A stretch of 64,000 nt of DNA, taken from contig OW121740.1 of assembly GCA_933228675.1 (NCBI GenBank), positions 50,546,174-50,610,173 on the forward strand, in the 5' to 3' direction. Positions 1 to 10,640 of the stretch are shown piece by piece. Every line of letters starts with the position of its first letter. The stretch's first letter is position 1. Origin of the DNA: Stomorhina lunata. Lineage: Eukaryota; Arthropoda; Insecta; Diptera; Rhiniidae. The translations under genes and the position numbers were made by a program. Below the pieces are notes generated by a model. The model saw only the letters and a program-made list of their open reading frames with translations, searched no databases and was not told the origin of the DNA.

Positions 1-900
1 GAAAATCAATTAAAAAGATTTATACAAAAGATCATAAATTTAAATTTCAAAAATTAAGATAAAAAAAATACTATTTATTGAAAAGTTTTAGAAAAGGGGG
101 GACTCTTTTCTAAATAACCAGAAATATAAAAAAAGTTGTCAACAAAAAGAAAACGCATGAAAAAGTGAAAAATTTGTTAAAAGAAAATTAAAAACAACAA
201 ACAAAAGTAAAAAAAACGAAAAACTTAAGTTTGTGCCTACAAAAAAATTAAAAATAAAAAAGTGAAAATAAATTTAAATAAAAATTTTAAATTTTAAACG
301 AAATTTTCTAAAAATAAAATAGAAAATTTCATTAAAAAATTCAATATTTTGTAAAATAAAACAACTTCAAAAAATTTTAATTTACAAAAAAAATTGTCTT
401 TGTTTTTATATTAAATTCAAATTCAAACAAAAATCTTAAAAATCAATAAATTTGAAAGAAATAATTTAATAAAAACCACAAATTTTTACCTAAAAATCCA
501 AGGCCTAGTGTTTTTGTGGGTCTTCTAAAAATTTCTTAATTCCTAAGAAATCAGTTATCTTAAAAAAAGGGGTAATGAATTCCTAAAATTCAACCCTTTT
601 TCCACAAAAAACAGGTGAATAAAATAACAAAAATTTTTTCAATATCAATAAAATAATCAATAAATCACACCATGCGACACAAATTTTTGGGAGTGTATAA
701 TTAATGTGAAGGGGAATTTTAGGTTCAAGAATATAAACCTAAAACCCTGAATCTAAAATTATTTTAGAACCTCAGAGATATTCTCTTAATGTGTTTGAAA
801 TAAAATTCTATAAATAAATCTGTGAAATCCCGAAAGCTTGGTCTTTGTATTTAATGGATACTTCTTAAAATATTCGCTTAAGAAATAATAAAAATCGGTT
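1..900. other. AT-rich intergenic or intronic DNA, no gene seen
   Basis: This stretch is very A-rich with many homopolymer runs and stop codons in all frames. I see no splice-flanked open frame, no RNA gene and no clear repeat. If the exon at 6875 belongs to a gene that starts upstream, this is intron, but that is inference. Confidence 0.5.
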
Positions 901-904
901 CACA

Positions 905-1135
905 AATTACCGAGATATTCTGATGAGCCATTCGGATCGCTGTAAAAAGCTCTGAAATCGGCTATATCTACGTCAGCCAAATTGCCTAGGTAACCAAAGA
1001 AGTAAGAGTCTAGTTTTAGTGTCTTACTGTATGACAGGGAAAAGCAAGTTTAGAAAACATATTTTATAGACTCCTCCTCCTTAATGCAATAGCTTCTGCA
1101 TAAGCCACCCCTAACAACCTTCAGCTTAACCTAGT
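905..1135 (-). pseudogene. Degenerate C-terminal end of a non-LTR retrotransposon polyprotein
   Basis: Reading the minus strand from about 1135 downwards gives a decayed frame with GLCRSYCIKEEES, then after one in-frame stop TCFSLSYSKTLKLDSYFFG and NLADVDIADFRAF. The order Cys-x-x-Cys (here weakened), acidic EEE run, Cys-rich segment, then an L-D-V-D-I-x-x-F tail matches the post-RT/RNase H zinc-knuckle region at the C-terminus of insect I/R1/Loa-type LINE proteins. It carries stops and no RT domain, so it is a fossil fragment. The family match rests on motif memory only; the clade is uncertain. Confidence 0.55.
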
Positions 1136-1489
1136 TTCTTGCAATCATTTAGCGTGCTATCATTATTGACGTTTTCTCTCTAAATAAGACGACAACATAT
1201 CATATTCTACCTCTGGGTTCGTCTCCAATCACGGCAACATCAAATTCTAAAATTATGAATTTCTATTAAAATAAGCCCTACAGCAATAACACGCCGTCGA
1301 TGTAAAAAAATATAATTGGCTGTAGAACAAAAGCTTAAATAATGCGCCTAACTAACAAAAAAGTGTTGTATTATATAAAGCTTTATTTTCCATTTTACCA
1401 GCTTTTACCTACTTTCCGCTTCCCAAAAAAGGTAATCCAATTCAAAAGTTAGTTTTCTTAAAATAAAAATGTGTGGATTGAATACATCC

Positions 1490-2700
1490 TCGGACAGACT
1501 CCCATCTATCATTTGCTGAATTTTAAGCTCCTTCTCTTGCAGTAGGAGCTTACATAGGTGTCAACAGATTCTTGTTCATCTGGAAAGTCCCAAGTCTTAC
1601 TTACTCATCTGCTCTACAGTTCCTAGGTATGTTTCAATATTCCAATTCGAACGGAAGCTGAACTTCGGAGTATCTCGTTTATCCATCTCAGCCAATCGTC
1701 TTTTTAATAGCTTAACGTAAATTAATTTTCCTATTATAGCTACATGGTAGAAAAATTCTATGTGAAAGGGAACTTACTAACTAACTTGTCTGCTCTACAG
1801 TTCCTAGGTATGTTCATGTGGCCAGTAATTCCCATTCAAAAGAAATCTAAACTTCGGAGCCATCTCGTTTATGCATCTCAGTCAGCCGTCCACTTAAAAG
1901 CTTTAGCTGGAATAAAAGCTCAATTCCCAGTATATTAATTCTCATATTATAACTACAGGAAAAAAAGTTTTATATAAAAGGGATTTCAAATTCTTACTAA
2001 CTCGTCTGTTCTACGGTTCCTAATTACATCCAAGTGCCCCGTTATTCCAATTCAAAAGAAATCTGAACTTCGTAGCCATTTCGTTTATCCACCTCAGGCA
2101 ATCGTCTATTTTATAACTAAACATATCTAACTGAAATGTGAGCTCAATTCCCCGTGATCTAAATTCAGGGTAAATTAATTTCCCTGTTATAACTAGCGGT
2201 AAGAAAAGTTTTATATGAAAGGGAATTTCAATTGAAAAATTCCCGGTTGCTAAAATAACTTTTAACTGGCAACTAGAATTCACATTTGTTGCCATCTACC
2301 ATGATTAATAATTGACAAGGCAACTGATGTTCTGTTCTGTTCTGATAGCAGATCAGTTGCCATACGTAATGTCATTTTGACAACCCAATTAAAGCTGAGT
2401 TGCAATACACAATCTAGCCTTATGGGAAGAGAGAAAGTGAAAATTGTCCCCTTCAGATTTTATTTATTATAGGGGAACTGGGAAAGTAGTAAAAATTCAC
2501 CGGGAATTGTTATTCATTATTGGGCTGTATATATCGGACATTTGCTGAATTTCATTCCATTTATCATGACAATAGATTCTAGTTCATCTAAATTTTGTAA
2601 GATAGTTCAATTTCTTGCTTACTCACTCATCTAGTCTACATTTCTCTAGTATATCCCTTCATTTCTCTGGTATACCCCTACTCCGCTGAGACATCTCGTT
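1490..2700. repeat. Four diverged copies of a roughly 200-bp repeat
   Basis: A block containing CTGCTCTACAGTTCCTAG and, further on, AATTCAAAAGAAATCTGAAC recurs at about 1605, 1787 and 2003. A fourth, more distant version (TCTAGTCTACATTTCTCTAG) is near 2630. Each block also carries CATCTCGTTTATCCA and a later AAAAGTTTTATATGAAAGGG segment. Copies differ by many substitutions and indels, so the duplication is old. Small open frames inside (for example 1744-1938) are fortuitous. Confidence 0.75.
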
Positions 2701-2861
2701 GAGAAATCTGTGGCAATCCAAGGCTTGTTTTGAATGCTTCCGAATCCAGAGGTTAGCTTGATCGCCAGAGTATATATTTATATCCACTATTGTAAGCACC
2801 TCTGATACTTCATTAAAGGCATGAACTTAGATTTAAAAAACAACCCAGTGATCCGGTAGTC

Positions 2862-3817
2862 TTTTTTTTATTTGGCACTCAGGGGATGACCCCTATTATA
2901 TGCATATGCATTGTGATAGAACTGGGAAAAAAGGTTGTGGGAAAGTGGATAGGAGGTGTAGTTTTTATGGATATTCGATTTGAATCTTTGGATGTCGTAA
3001 TTAGAGGGGAAGACTAATGCAGAAAGTTTATTTCATATTCGTACTAATCGGCCAAAAAAAAATCGACTACAAAGGGATGAGCCCTTGTTGAATTACGTGT
3101 GCTACAAAGAAATGTACGTTTCAGGAACAAGATCCCTAATTTTGTTTAAGCCCATGCCATTATAGTAGCAATAGAACAGTGAAACGCCACCCACATTACG
3201 ACGATGCTCCAATGAGTCAATAGAGTTGGCTACCCTGGCTACTGTCACCGATAAGCACTTTTGCCCTTTCTGGTACACGGTCGACAAGCTCCAAAATAGA
3301 CTACATGAGAGTTGTATTCCATTTTCCGTCGGATATACCACTTATATTAAGATATTAATATTAAGGAGATCGGTTGGAGTAAGGTATGTCTAACACGGCT
3401 TTGTAAGCCAAGACACTTGAATGCTTCTTTCGACACTTGGAAAATGTGTTTAGTCCAACGGACATCACACTGAATTTTCATGCCTAGAACTTCAAGAGTT
3501 TCTGATGCCTCAATATTTATACCACTCAGAATTACAGATGAAGTAACATGGTTCGTATAGCGTTTGTGTGTTAACACACAGTATTAGACCTTTCGAATGT
3601 TGAAACCGAACGTATTGGTACGCTTGGAATTGATCTCCAACATGCTTGACCTATAGTTGACTGAATACGAACGACAAATGTTGCTATCATCTGCAAAAGA
3701 GTAGATAGGATTGTAAGTTTGTCATAGAAGGTCATTTAGAAAAATAAGAAATAAAGTAGGAGAAAGAACGGTGCCTTGTTGTACTCCAAGAACCAATCTT
3801 GAACTCGTCGGACGATA
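2862..3817 (-). pseudogene. Jockey-like LINE reverse transcriptase, 3' half (interrupted by mariner)
   Basis: On the minus strand, reading down from the mariner junction, the conceptual product shows AISSDEF, then (after a frameshift) GVQQGTVLSPTLFLIF, then the catalytic YSFADDSN (polymerase FADD box, about 3690-3720). It continues with the RT thumb region VLGMKIQCDVRWTKHIF and EAFKCLG (3347-3577), NSIDSLEHRRNVGGVSLFY (3102-3341), a HPFVVD segment and IQRFKSNIHK. The order is that of Jockey-superfamily ORF2. Several frameshifts and stops make it non-functional. A T-run at 2862-2869 would be the poly(A) tail of the minus-strand element. The upstream part of the same RT lies at 5354-5700 beyond the mariner. 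Confidence 0.88.
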
Positions 3818-3908
3818 TACGAGGGCTGCCTGATATATAACCGACCTAACCATGATGCACGCGACTTTTTCAAAAAAAAGTTTCTACTTCAAATTGTGCA
3901 TATTATAA

Positions 3909-4233
3909 TATATGTATATATGTATATATGTATATATGTATATATGTATATATGTATATATGTATATATGTATATATGTATATATGTATATATGTATATA
4001 TGTATATATGTATATATGTATATATGTATATATGTATATATGTATATATGTATATATGTATATATGTATATATGTATATATGTATATATGTATATATGTA
4101 TATATGTATATATGTATATATGTATATATGTATATATGTATATATGTATATATGTATATATGTATATATGTATATATGTATATATGTATATATGTATATA
4201 TGTATATATGTATATATGTATATATGTATATAT
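3909..4233. repeat. 8-bp microsatellite TATATATG, about 40 copies
   Basis: Almost perfect tandem copies of TATATATG run for about 325 bp between the left mariner TIR and the transposase start codon. The period of 8 makes every frame read through as an eight-residue repeat (MYICIYVY and equivalents) on both strands, which creates spurious long open frames. The near absence of variants suggests a recent expansion. Confidence 0.97.
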
Positions 4234-4291
4234 CTGTGCAATTATCTGTTGACAGTCGTTTTTGTGAGTCTATTTCGGTGATTTCCCCAAA

Positions 4292-5292
4292 ATGGAAAAA
4301 ATTGAATATCGAGCTGTAATTAAATTTTTATTTTTGAAAGGCAATACGCCTTCACAAATCAAACATGAGTTGGACTCTGTGTATGGTGACTCTGCACCAT
4401 CGTTTACCACCGTAAAATTTTGGGCAGCTGAATTTAAACGTGGTCGCACCACGTGGACGTCCTGGGCGTCCAAAAACTGTAACCACTAACGATAACATCG
4501 CTAAAGTTCATCAATTGTTAGGGAAATAGCTGAGATTATAAAGATGTCAAAAGAACGTGTTTGTCACATATTAAACCAAGATTTGGGCATGAGAAAGCTG
4601 TCTGCGCGTTGGGTGCCGCGTTTGCTTACGCTAGACCACATTTCGTGCGCGCATGAACATTTCCAGCGCTCTGTTGGCTCAGTTTAGAGGCAATAAGACC
4701 GAGTTTTGGCGCCGATTGATAACTGTAGACGAAACTTGGATTCATCATTATACGCCCGAAACAAAAATCCAATCTAAACAGTGGATTGAAAAGGGGGAAC
4801 CGGCCCCAAAAAACACTAAAGCTGGGAAAGTGATGGCGACTGTTTTTTGGGACAGCCATGAATTATTTTTATCGACTATCTTGAAAAAGGAAAAACTATA
4901 ACAGGAGCATACTACGCATCATTATTGGACAAGCTAAAGGAAGAAATTTCGAAAAATCGGCCACATTTGCAAAGAAAGAAAGTCTTGTTCCACCAAGACA
5001 ACGCACCATCTCACCTCAACAGTCGCCATTGCGAAAATCCACGAATTGCGGTTCGAACTGCTTGACCATCCACCTTATTCACCGGATCTAGCACCAAGCG
5101 ACTTTTTTTTTGTTTCCTCAACTTAAAACTGCGCTCGGCGGCCAGAGATTTTCGTCAAATGAAAAGGCAATCTCTTTCGTGAACTCGTATTTTGCAGACA
5201 AAGACGCCAAGTACTATTTGGAAGGGTTGCAGAGATGGGAGCATCGCTGGGAGAAGTGTGTGGAGTTACAAGGAGACTATGTAGAAAAATAA
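4292..5292 (+). pseudogene. Mariner transposase, frameshifted
   Basis: The frame opens with [20 protein letters not shown] at 4292, the N-terminal helix-turn-helix region. It is then broken by deletion and frameshift near 4450-4500 and resumes at 4653-4901 and 5110-5292 in other frames. The hallmark motifs are all present: the HTH segment ERVCHILNQDLGMRKL (about 4553-4600), VDETWIHH (first catalytic Asp, about 4728), HQDNAPSH (second, about 4997) and YSPDLAPSDFF (third, about 5100). The last two are consistent with the mariner D,D34D spacing apart from a small indel. It ends WEKCVELQGDYVEK and stop at 5292. No functional product is expected. Confidence 0.95.
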
Positions 5293-5353
5293 AAAAAAAT
5301 TGAAAAAGTCGCGTGCATCATGGTTAGGTCGGTTATTTATCAGACAGCCCTCG

Positions 5354-5700
5354 TAGCTTCTGCAACAACTCTTATAGTGCGATATCTGAGAAAGATCGAT
5401 ATAAACCGAGAAAAATTGTTACCTACACCAAAATCAATGAGTTTTGATAGAAGCAGTACTCTGTCAAACCCTTTGGAAATATCGAGAGCTATAACTTCAC
5501 TTTTGCCAAAACGTTGAATAGAACGGTACAATTTTCCGATAAAAATTCTAATACATCATCCGTAGAGCGGCCCCTACCAAATCGATACTGCCGGTCGTTT
5601 AGTAGGTTATTAGACTTCAAACATTTAACAAGATGATAGTTTACTATACTTTCCATCAATTTGAAAAACGCGGACCAAATTGCTATTAATTGGTATAAGT
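5354..5700 (-). pseudogene. Jockey-like LINE reverse transcriptase, 5' half
   Basis: The minus strand reads MESIVNYHLVKCLKSNNLL, NDRQYRFGRGRSTDDV, LEFLSEN, then LDISKGFDRVLLLSKL and RFISIFLRYRTIRVVAEA up to the mariner junction. These are RT fingers and palm blocks of a Jockey-superfamily LINE, including the D-x-S-K-x-F-D box with the first catalytic Asp. It is contiguous in sense with the fragment at 2862-3817. Removing the mariner plus one TA rejoins ...VVAEA to ISSDEF in frame. No confident endonuclease domain is seen upstream, so the copy is truncated or decayed. Confidence 0.88.
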
Positions 5701-5929
5701 GTGTATATAATACTTCTAGTCAAACAGTGGTACTGCCAGGATATAGTCAAGGGTGTCTGGTATGGTAGGTATAATGTTAGAAGGTAGCAAATATAGAATC
5801 GTATTTTGTGTTGCCAAATGGATAGCACAAAGCGCAACTGTTTTGCACAGATTGGCTACTCGCCCAACCTTTAGGTTTTCTTGAAGTACTCAGGTTCCTA
5901 AAGGGTTCTCCACCAGACTATAAAAACGT

Positions 5930-6150
5930 TTATAATTATGGGTCCTATCACCGCATTGTCTCTCAATTGCCTCCTTGCACACATATTGTGCATTTGTGGC
6001 CCTTATAACTCTCTTTATAATATTCAACTAAAAATTCAGCGTTTTGTCCAGTAATACTCCTAGGTTCTCAACACAGTCCTGTATTTCAGCTTCTTTTAAG
6101 GAGATGGGTTCCAGTGATTAGGGTTTGACGATAGCTTATGGTCTATGCTT
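5930..6150 (-). pseudogene. Possible further RT fragment
   Basis: One short minus-strand stretch (about 6029-6092) reads EAEIQDCVENLGVLLDKTLNF, split here as EAEIQDCVENLG and VLLDKTLNF. It resembles the 'NLGV..D..LNF' block that follows the catalytic box in many LINE RTs. The surroundings are full of stops. It cannot belong in order with the RT at 5354-5700, so it would be a separate remnant. Evidence is thin. Confidence 0.3.
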
Positions 6151-6637
6151 TCCCTTAAGACTCTTGAACTCTCGGATACAATAAGTCTCTTGAAATGGCT
6201 TTAGGAGAAACGAGGACATAAAAAGGGTTTTAAATATATCAGTCTTTTAAAAGAACGCGCATTTTAGTTCTCTTTCACATAGTAGTTAGGTCGATATATG
6301 GGATAATTGAATGAATATTTAGTTCCAATTGGATCCCATATGTGATGTTGTGGGCGACACTATAAAAACATACAATTTTCTGAAACATGGGATCTGTGTA
6401 GCCACCACCATTTGTGCTCTAGTTCAGGTGACTGAAAAGTTTAAAGTTATTAGAAGCTTTAAACTTTCCAATTTTGGAATTTATCTGCAGCATTTTAATA
6501 AAAAAATTTTACCCCCTTATTCAAAATTCATAACAAAAATTCGATCATTTAATAGTTCGTTTATGAATTGGGGGTTAAAATTTATTTATTTAAGAAACAA
6601 ATAAGTTTTCGAAAAATTTTACAAAAATATATTTTTT

Positions 6638-6730
6638 TACCTTGACCTAATTTAATCTTTTGCTTACAACTTTTGAAAAACTTTGTAAATAATTGTCCAA
6701 AATTTTTCTAATAGTCTAGATACTTGAGCA
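6638..6730. repeat. Isolated relic of the 7.45-8.56 kb repeat
   Basis: CCTTGACCTAATTTAATC followed by TTTTGCTTACAACTTTTG matches the start of the repeat unit found three times downstream of the exon (CTTGACCTATTTTGGTTT...). The family therefore lies on both sides of the exon. Confidence 0.5.
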
Positions 6731-6874
6731 AACAACATAATTAAAAATTTAATTCATTATCTCGCATAGATGTGACGTAAAAAATTATCAAACTCAAAAA
6801 TTTGCCGTTAAAAAAAAACTAAAAATTTATTTGCAAAATTTTAATCCTCCCATTTTTCTTTTTCCTCATTCCAG

Positions 6875-7059
6875 GAAACCATTGAACTGAAAAAACGTTT
6901 GGAAGAAGTGCGTCTGCTGGAATCGCGACGCTCTGCACGTTTAGCCGATCAGGATAAAGATACAGATTTTGCACGTTTAGCCGACATGGGTGGAGACAGG
7001 CGTAAAACATCACACAGTATTGAGGTGCCATTATCAACATCAACGCCACAACACAACAA
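6875..7059 (+). CDS. Internal coding exon of an unidentified host gene
   Basis: A pyrimidine-rich tract ends in CCTCATTCCAG at 6874, and the donor GTAAGT begins at 7060, giving a 185-bp exon. Only one of the three forward frames is open. It starts in phase 0 (ETIELKKRLEEVRLLESRR), continues SARLADQDKDTDFARLADMG, GDRRKTSHSIEVPLSTST and PQHN, and ends with two bases of the next codon (phase 2). Codon use is GC-richer than all surroundings. The first 25 residues are charged with leucines spaced as in a coiled coil; the rest is polar, basic (RRK) and Ser/Thr-rich, so likely disordered. The pentapeptide ARLAD occurs twice, encoded by the same 14-bp direct repeat. I do not recognise the gene. The flanking introns are very long. 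Confidence 0.85.
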
Positions 7060-7449
7060 GTAAGTGAAAATTTTCAAATGTTTTTTAAGCAAAATTTAAT
7101 TTTAAAATTTAAATAAAATACCCAAACCAGACATTTAAGCAAATGTTATGCAAATTATAAAAATTAAATAAACAAAATTGCAAATAGTTACAAAACTTAT
7201 AAAGACTATAACAAAAACAAAAAAATTCTAAATAAGTGCAAAAAGAAAAAAGTTGGAAATGAAATAACAATATTTATTTAACAACTTACGACGCGAAAAT
7301 ATTTATGTAGTCAGTTTTATCTTATCTATTGGGTTAAATAATAAAGCAAAGAAAAGTTAAATGGTTAAAATGCATTGAAAGGGTGTTGCGTTTTAAAGAT
7401 ATTGAAAGAAGAAGCGCATAAACTGCATTTGAATATTTTTAATTTTTAA

Positions 7450-8560
7450 TTTTTTGCTTTGACCTATTTTGATTTTTTGCTTATATCTTTTGTATCGAGG
7501 AAGTAAAAAATGTTCTTTAAATATTGCTAGATTCCTGATAAAATGCAACATACTTCCCCGAAAGTTTGTTCAATTATCTTCTTTCGTTTTCAAATTAAAA
7601 TTTATCAAAATCAATATTTCGAAATTAAAATTCCAAAATCTAAATTTTTAGCTTATCTGGGTGTTGCCGTTAGTATTTCTATGCTTTTGTACGATCTTTA
7701 TATAAAGAGAAATATTAGGGTCTAATAATGGCCTATCCTTTAGAGATCACTTCTCCCTATCGCATAAAGGGCGGACGATAATGCCCTTGCGATAAGTCCA
7801 AAAAAGACCGAATTAAATTAAATTTGTGAAAAAAAAAGGTTTGATTTTTTGTCTTGACCTATTTTGGTTTTTTGCTTACATCTCTTGTATCAAGTTAGTA
7901 AGTAATTTTCTCAAAATATCACAAGATTCCCGATATAATGCAACATAATTCACCTAAAGTTTTGTGCAATTATCTTCTTTCGTTTTCAAATTAAAATTTA
8001 TTTAAATTAATATTTTGAAATTAAAATTCCAAAATCTAAATCTCTAGCGTATCTGGGTGTTGCCGTTAGTATTTCCGTGATTTTGTACGATCTTTTTATA
8101 AAATGACATATTAGGGTCTAAAGAAGGCCAATTCTTAAGACATCCTTTTTCAGTATAGCAAAATGCCCTTGCGATAAATCTAAAAAAGACTGAATTAAAT
8201 TAAATTTGTCAAAAAAGGTTTGATTTTTTGCCTTGACCTATTTTGGTTTTTTGCTTATATCTTTCGTATTAAGTTAGTAAAACATGTTCTCAAAATATCA
8301 TAAGATTCCGGATAGAATACAAAATAATTTAGCTAAAGTTTTTTTCAATTATCTTCTGTAGTTTTGAAATTAAAATTTATCAAAATCAATATTTTGAAAT
8401 TAAAATTTCAAAATGTAAATCTCTAGCTAATCTGGGATTTGATGTTAGTATTTAGATGCTTTTGTAGGATCTTTTTATAAAGCGACGAATTGTGGTCAAA
8501 TTAGGGTCGTCTGACGTTAATAGATTAATGTCGTCGCAAAAGCGAGTTGCATGTGTTTTC
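7450..8560. repeat. Three tandem copies of a roughly 380-396-bp repeat
   Basis: Copies start near 7452, 7848 and 8225 with CTTGACCTATTTTGGTTT. Each contains AATTATCTTCTTTCGTTTTC, GAAATTAAAATTCCAAAATC, then CTGGGTGTTGCCGTTAGTAT and TTGTACGATCTTT. Similarity is high enough to align by eye but includes many differences. Small open frames (7469-7651, 7543-7725) lie inside the first copy and are not conserved in the others. Confidence 0.85.
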
Positions 8561-8815
8561 TGTTAAAAATGGTTCCAGTTGCAGCATCTTACAAGATTAT
8601 CGCCTTACCTAAATCCCCGTTTAGTTATGAAGGGCTCTAAACCAGACCAAATTAAATCTGTTCAAAAAGCTTCAAATTCCACTCTATAGAGGAGTGGAAC
8701 TTCTTTTCTCAATTATCAGGTAGGCTTCAGCAGGGGACAGGAAATTATATTATAGTGGGTTTAATTCCCAGATTGGCACACAAACCTAACCTTATGTTCA
8801 AAACGGGGAAAAATT
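8560..8815. other. Unassigned, somewhat GC-richer segment
   Basis: The segment is not tandemly repeated locally. It contains an 8-bp stem TTCCACTC/GAGTGGAA near 8677-8700 and a CCCCGTTTAG string that recurs near 11675, so it may be an old dispersed element. I see no coding potential. Confidence 0.3.
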
Positions 8816-8939
8816 AATGTTTTTCTTTTGAAATTTTGTGGTTTCGCCTATAACTTTTGTGATTAAGGCGCAATCAAATTTCTAAAAATGTCTGGATATT
8901 CCCGACTAATTTTAAAATAATTTTAGCTTAAATTTCTTT

Positions 8940-10640
8940 CATTGTCGCTTTTTCTTTTATCAGAAAAAATCACTTGAAATTTATATATTGTCAATATTTT
9001 GAATTAAGTATAAACATCTAATTTTTCTATTTTCTGAATAACTTCTGAAATAGTGAAGCAAATTTTATTAAACAAATTTATTTCAGTAGGTAGCACTTCA
9101 GCAAAGAATATAATTAAAGTTTTGAAGCCTTAAGAAAATTTTTTTAATTTTTAAAAATTTTCAAAATCAAAATTTTGTATGAAATTTTATAAGTTAAAAA
9201 AATATATTCTTAAAATTTTCTTAAATTTGTAGGAATAATATCAAGATTTTGATGAGTGAATGGAAAAGTAATGAGGCTAAGGAGAATTTGTGCTCTCTAG
9301 GCGGTTATCTCTTTTTTTTAGCGAAAAATCGAAGTAACAAGAAATTTTGTTATTTTCTGTATAACTTCTGAAATAGTGAAGTAAATCTCATTAAATAAAT
9401 TTATTTGAGTAGGTAACACTTCAGCAAAGAATATAATGAAAGTTTTAAATTCTTGAAGGAATTTGTTAAATTTTTAACAGTCAAAATTTTTTATGAAAAA
9501 TTATAAATTGGAATGAAAATAGTCTCTAAAAATTTCCAAATAAATAATATAATAATATTAAAATTTTGATATTTGAAGGGAATTGTAAAGATACTAAATA
9601 TCAGTTTTAAGAGACTAAATATTAGTTTTAATATTATCTTTTCTTTTTTTGACAAGAAAAAATTTTAAATCAGTTTTTTGTCAATATTTTGAATTTTGTA
9701 TAAAAATTTAGTTTTCTTATTTTCTGTATAACTTTTGAAATGGTTAAGTAAGTTTTAATGAATAAATTAATTTCAGTAGCTAACACTTCAACAAAGAATA
9801 AAGTTATAATTCCGAATCCCTGAGAGAATTAGTTAGACTTTAAAAATTTTTCAAAATCTAAATTTTGTATGAAAAATTTTAAATTTAAAAAAAAATATTT
9901 TTTTTTAATTTCCAAAATTTGTGGTCATTAAATAAAAATTTTGATAATTGAAGGGAAATGTAAAGAGGCCAGGGATCAGTTTTAATATACTTTTCTTTTT
10001 TTCGAGAGGAAAAAAAATTAAATCTATTTATTGTCAATATTTTGAATTAAGTGTAAAAAAATAATTTTCTTATTTTCTGTATAACTTCTAAAGTGTTGAA
10101 GTAAATTTTATTAACTTAATTTATTTCCATAGGAAACACTTTGTTTAAGAATATAATGAAAGTTTTGAATCTTTATAAGAGTTTGTTTAATTTTAAAAAT
10201 TTTTCAAAATTACAAAATATGATTCAAAACATCCAAAAAGTAAGAATTAAAAAAAATTGTAACTTTTCAGGAAATTTTCGGGATAACATTTAAATTTTGA
10301 TGAGTGATAAGAAATGTGAATTGGACAAGGCTATTTTTTTCATTATTAGAAATTTTCTCCTTCTCTTTTTTTTCGACAAAAAGATTTTGAAAATTTTATA
10401 AAAAAAAAAATTAAATTTATAAACATGTAATTTTGTTACTTTCTGTATAACTTCTGAAATAGTGAAGTTAATTATATTAAATAAATTTATTTCAGTAGCC
10501 AACACTTCAGTTAAGAATATAATGAATGTTTTGAATCCTTGAGTTAAGTTGTTTAATTTTGAAAAATTTTCAAAGTCAAAATTGGGTATAAAATTTATGA
10601 ATTTAAAGAAAAATATTTTTTAAATTTTCTCAAATTTGTA
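8940..10640. repeat. Five tandem copies of a roughly 350-bp AT-rich repeat
   Basis: The anchor TTTTCTGTATAACTTCTGAA recurs at about 9030, 9353, 9720, 10073 and 10440 (spacing 323-367). Each is followed by a GTGAAGTAAATTTTATTAA-like stretch, TAACACTTCAGCAAAGAATA and GTTTTGAATCCTTGAG-like segments. A related block near 8815-8940 suggests a sixth degraded copy. No coding capacity. Confidence 0.85.

Larger units (their letters stand above)
3820..5353 (+). mobile_element. Mariner element, inactive, with TA target duplication
   Basis: The element is bounded by 54-bp terminal inverted repeats (3820-3873 and 5300-5353) that begin CGAGGGCTG and differ at only two positions. Both sides are flanked by the TA dinucleotide (3818-3819 and 5354-5355) expected of Tc1/mariner. 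It sits inside a LINE RT gene on the opposite strand. It is about 1.5 kb long, inflated from the usual 1.3 kb by a 325-bp microsatellite in the 5' leader. The transposase is broken (see separate entry), so the copy is dead, though the TIRs look well preserved. Confidence 0.95.

Noticed and set aside
1620..1812. CCTAG|GTATGT at 1625 and 1806 as further recursive splice sites
   Set aside because: Both belong to the same diverged repeat, have a poor pyrimidine tract interrupted by ACAG, and lie upstream of the exon without a branch motif.
3896..4319. Open frames of 110-135 codons on both strands (MYICIYVY repeats)
   Set aside because: They are forced by the 8-bp microsatellite, which has no stop in any phase.
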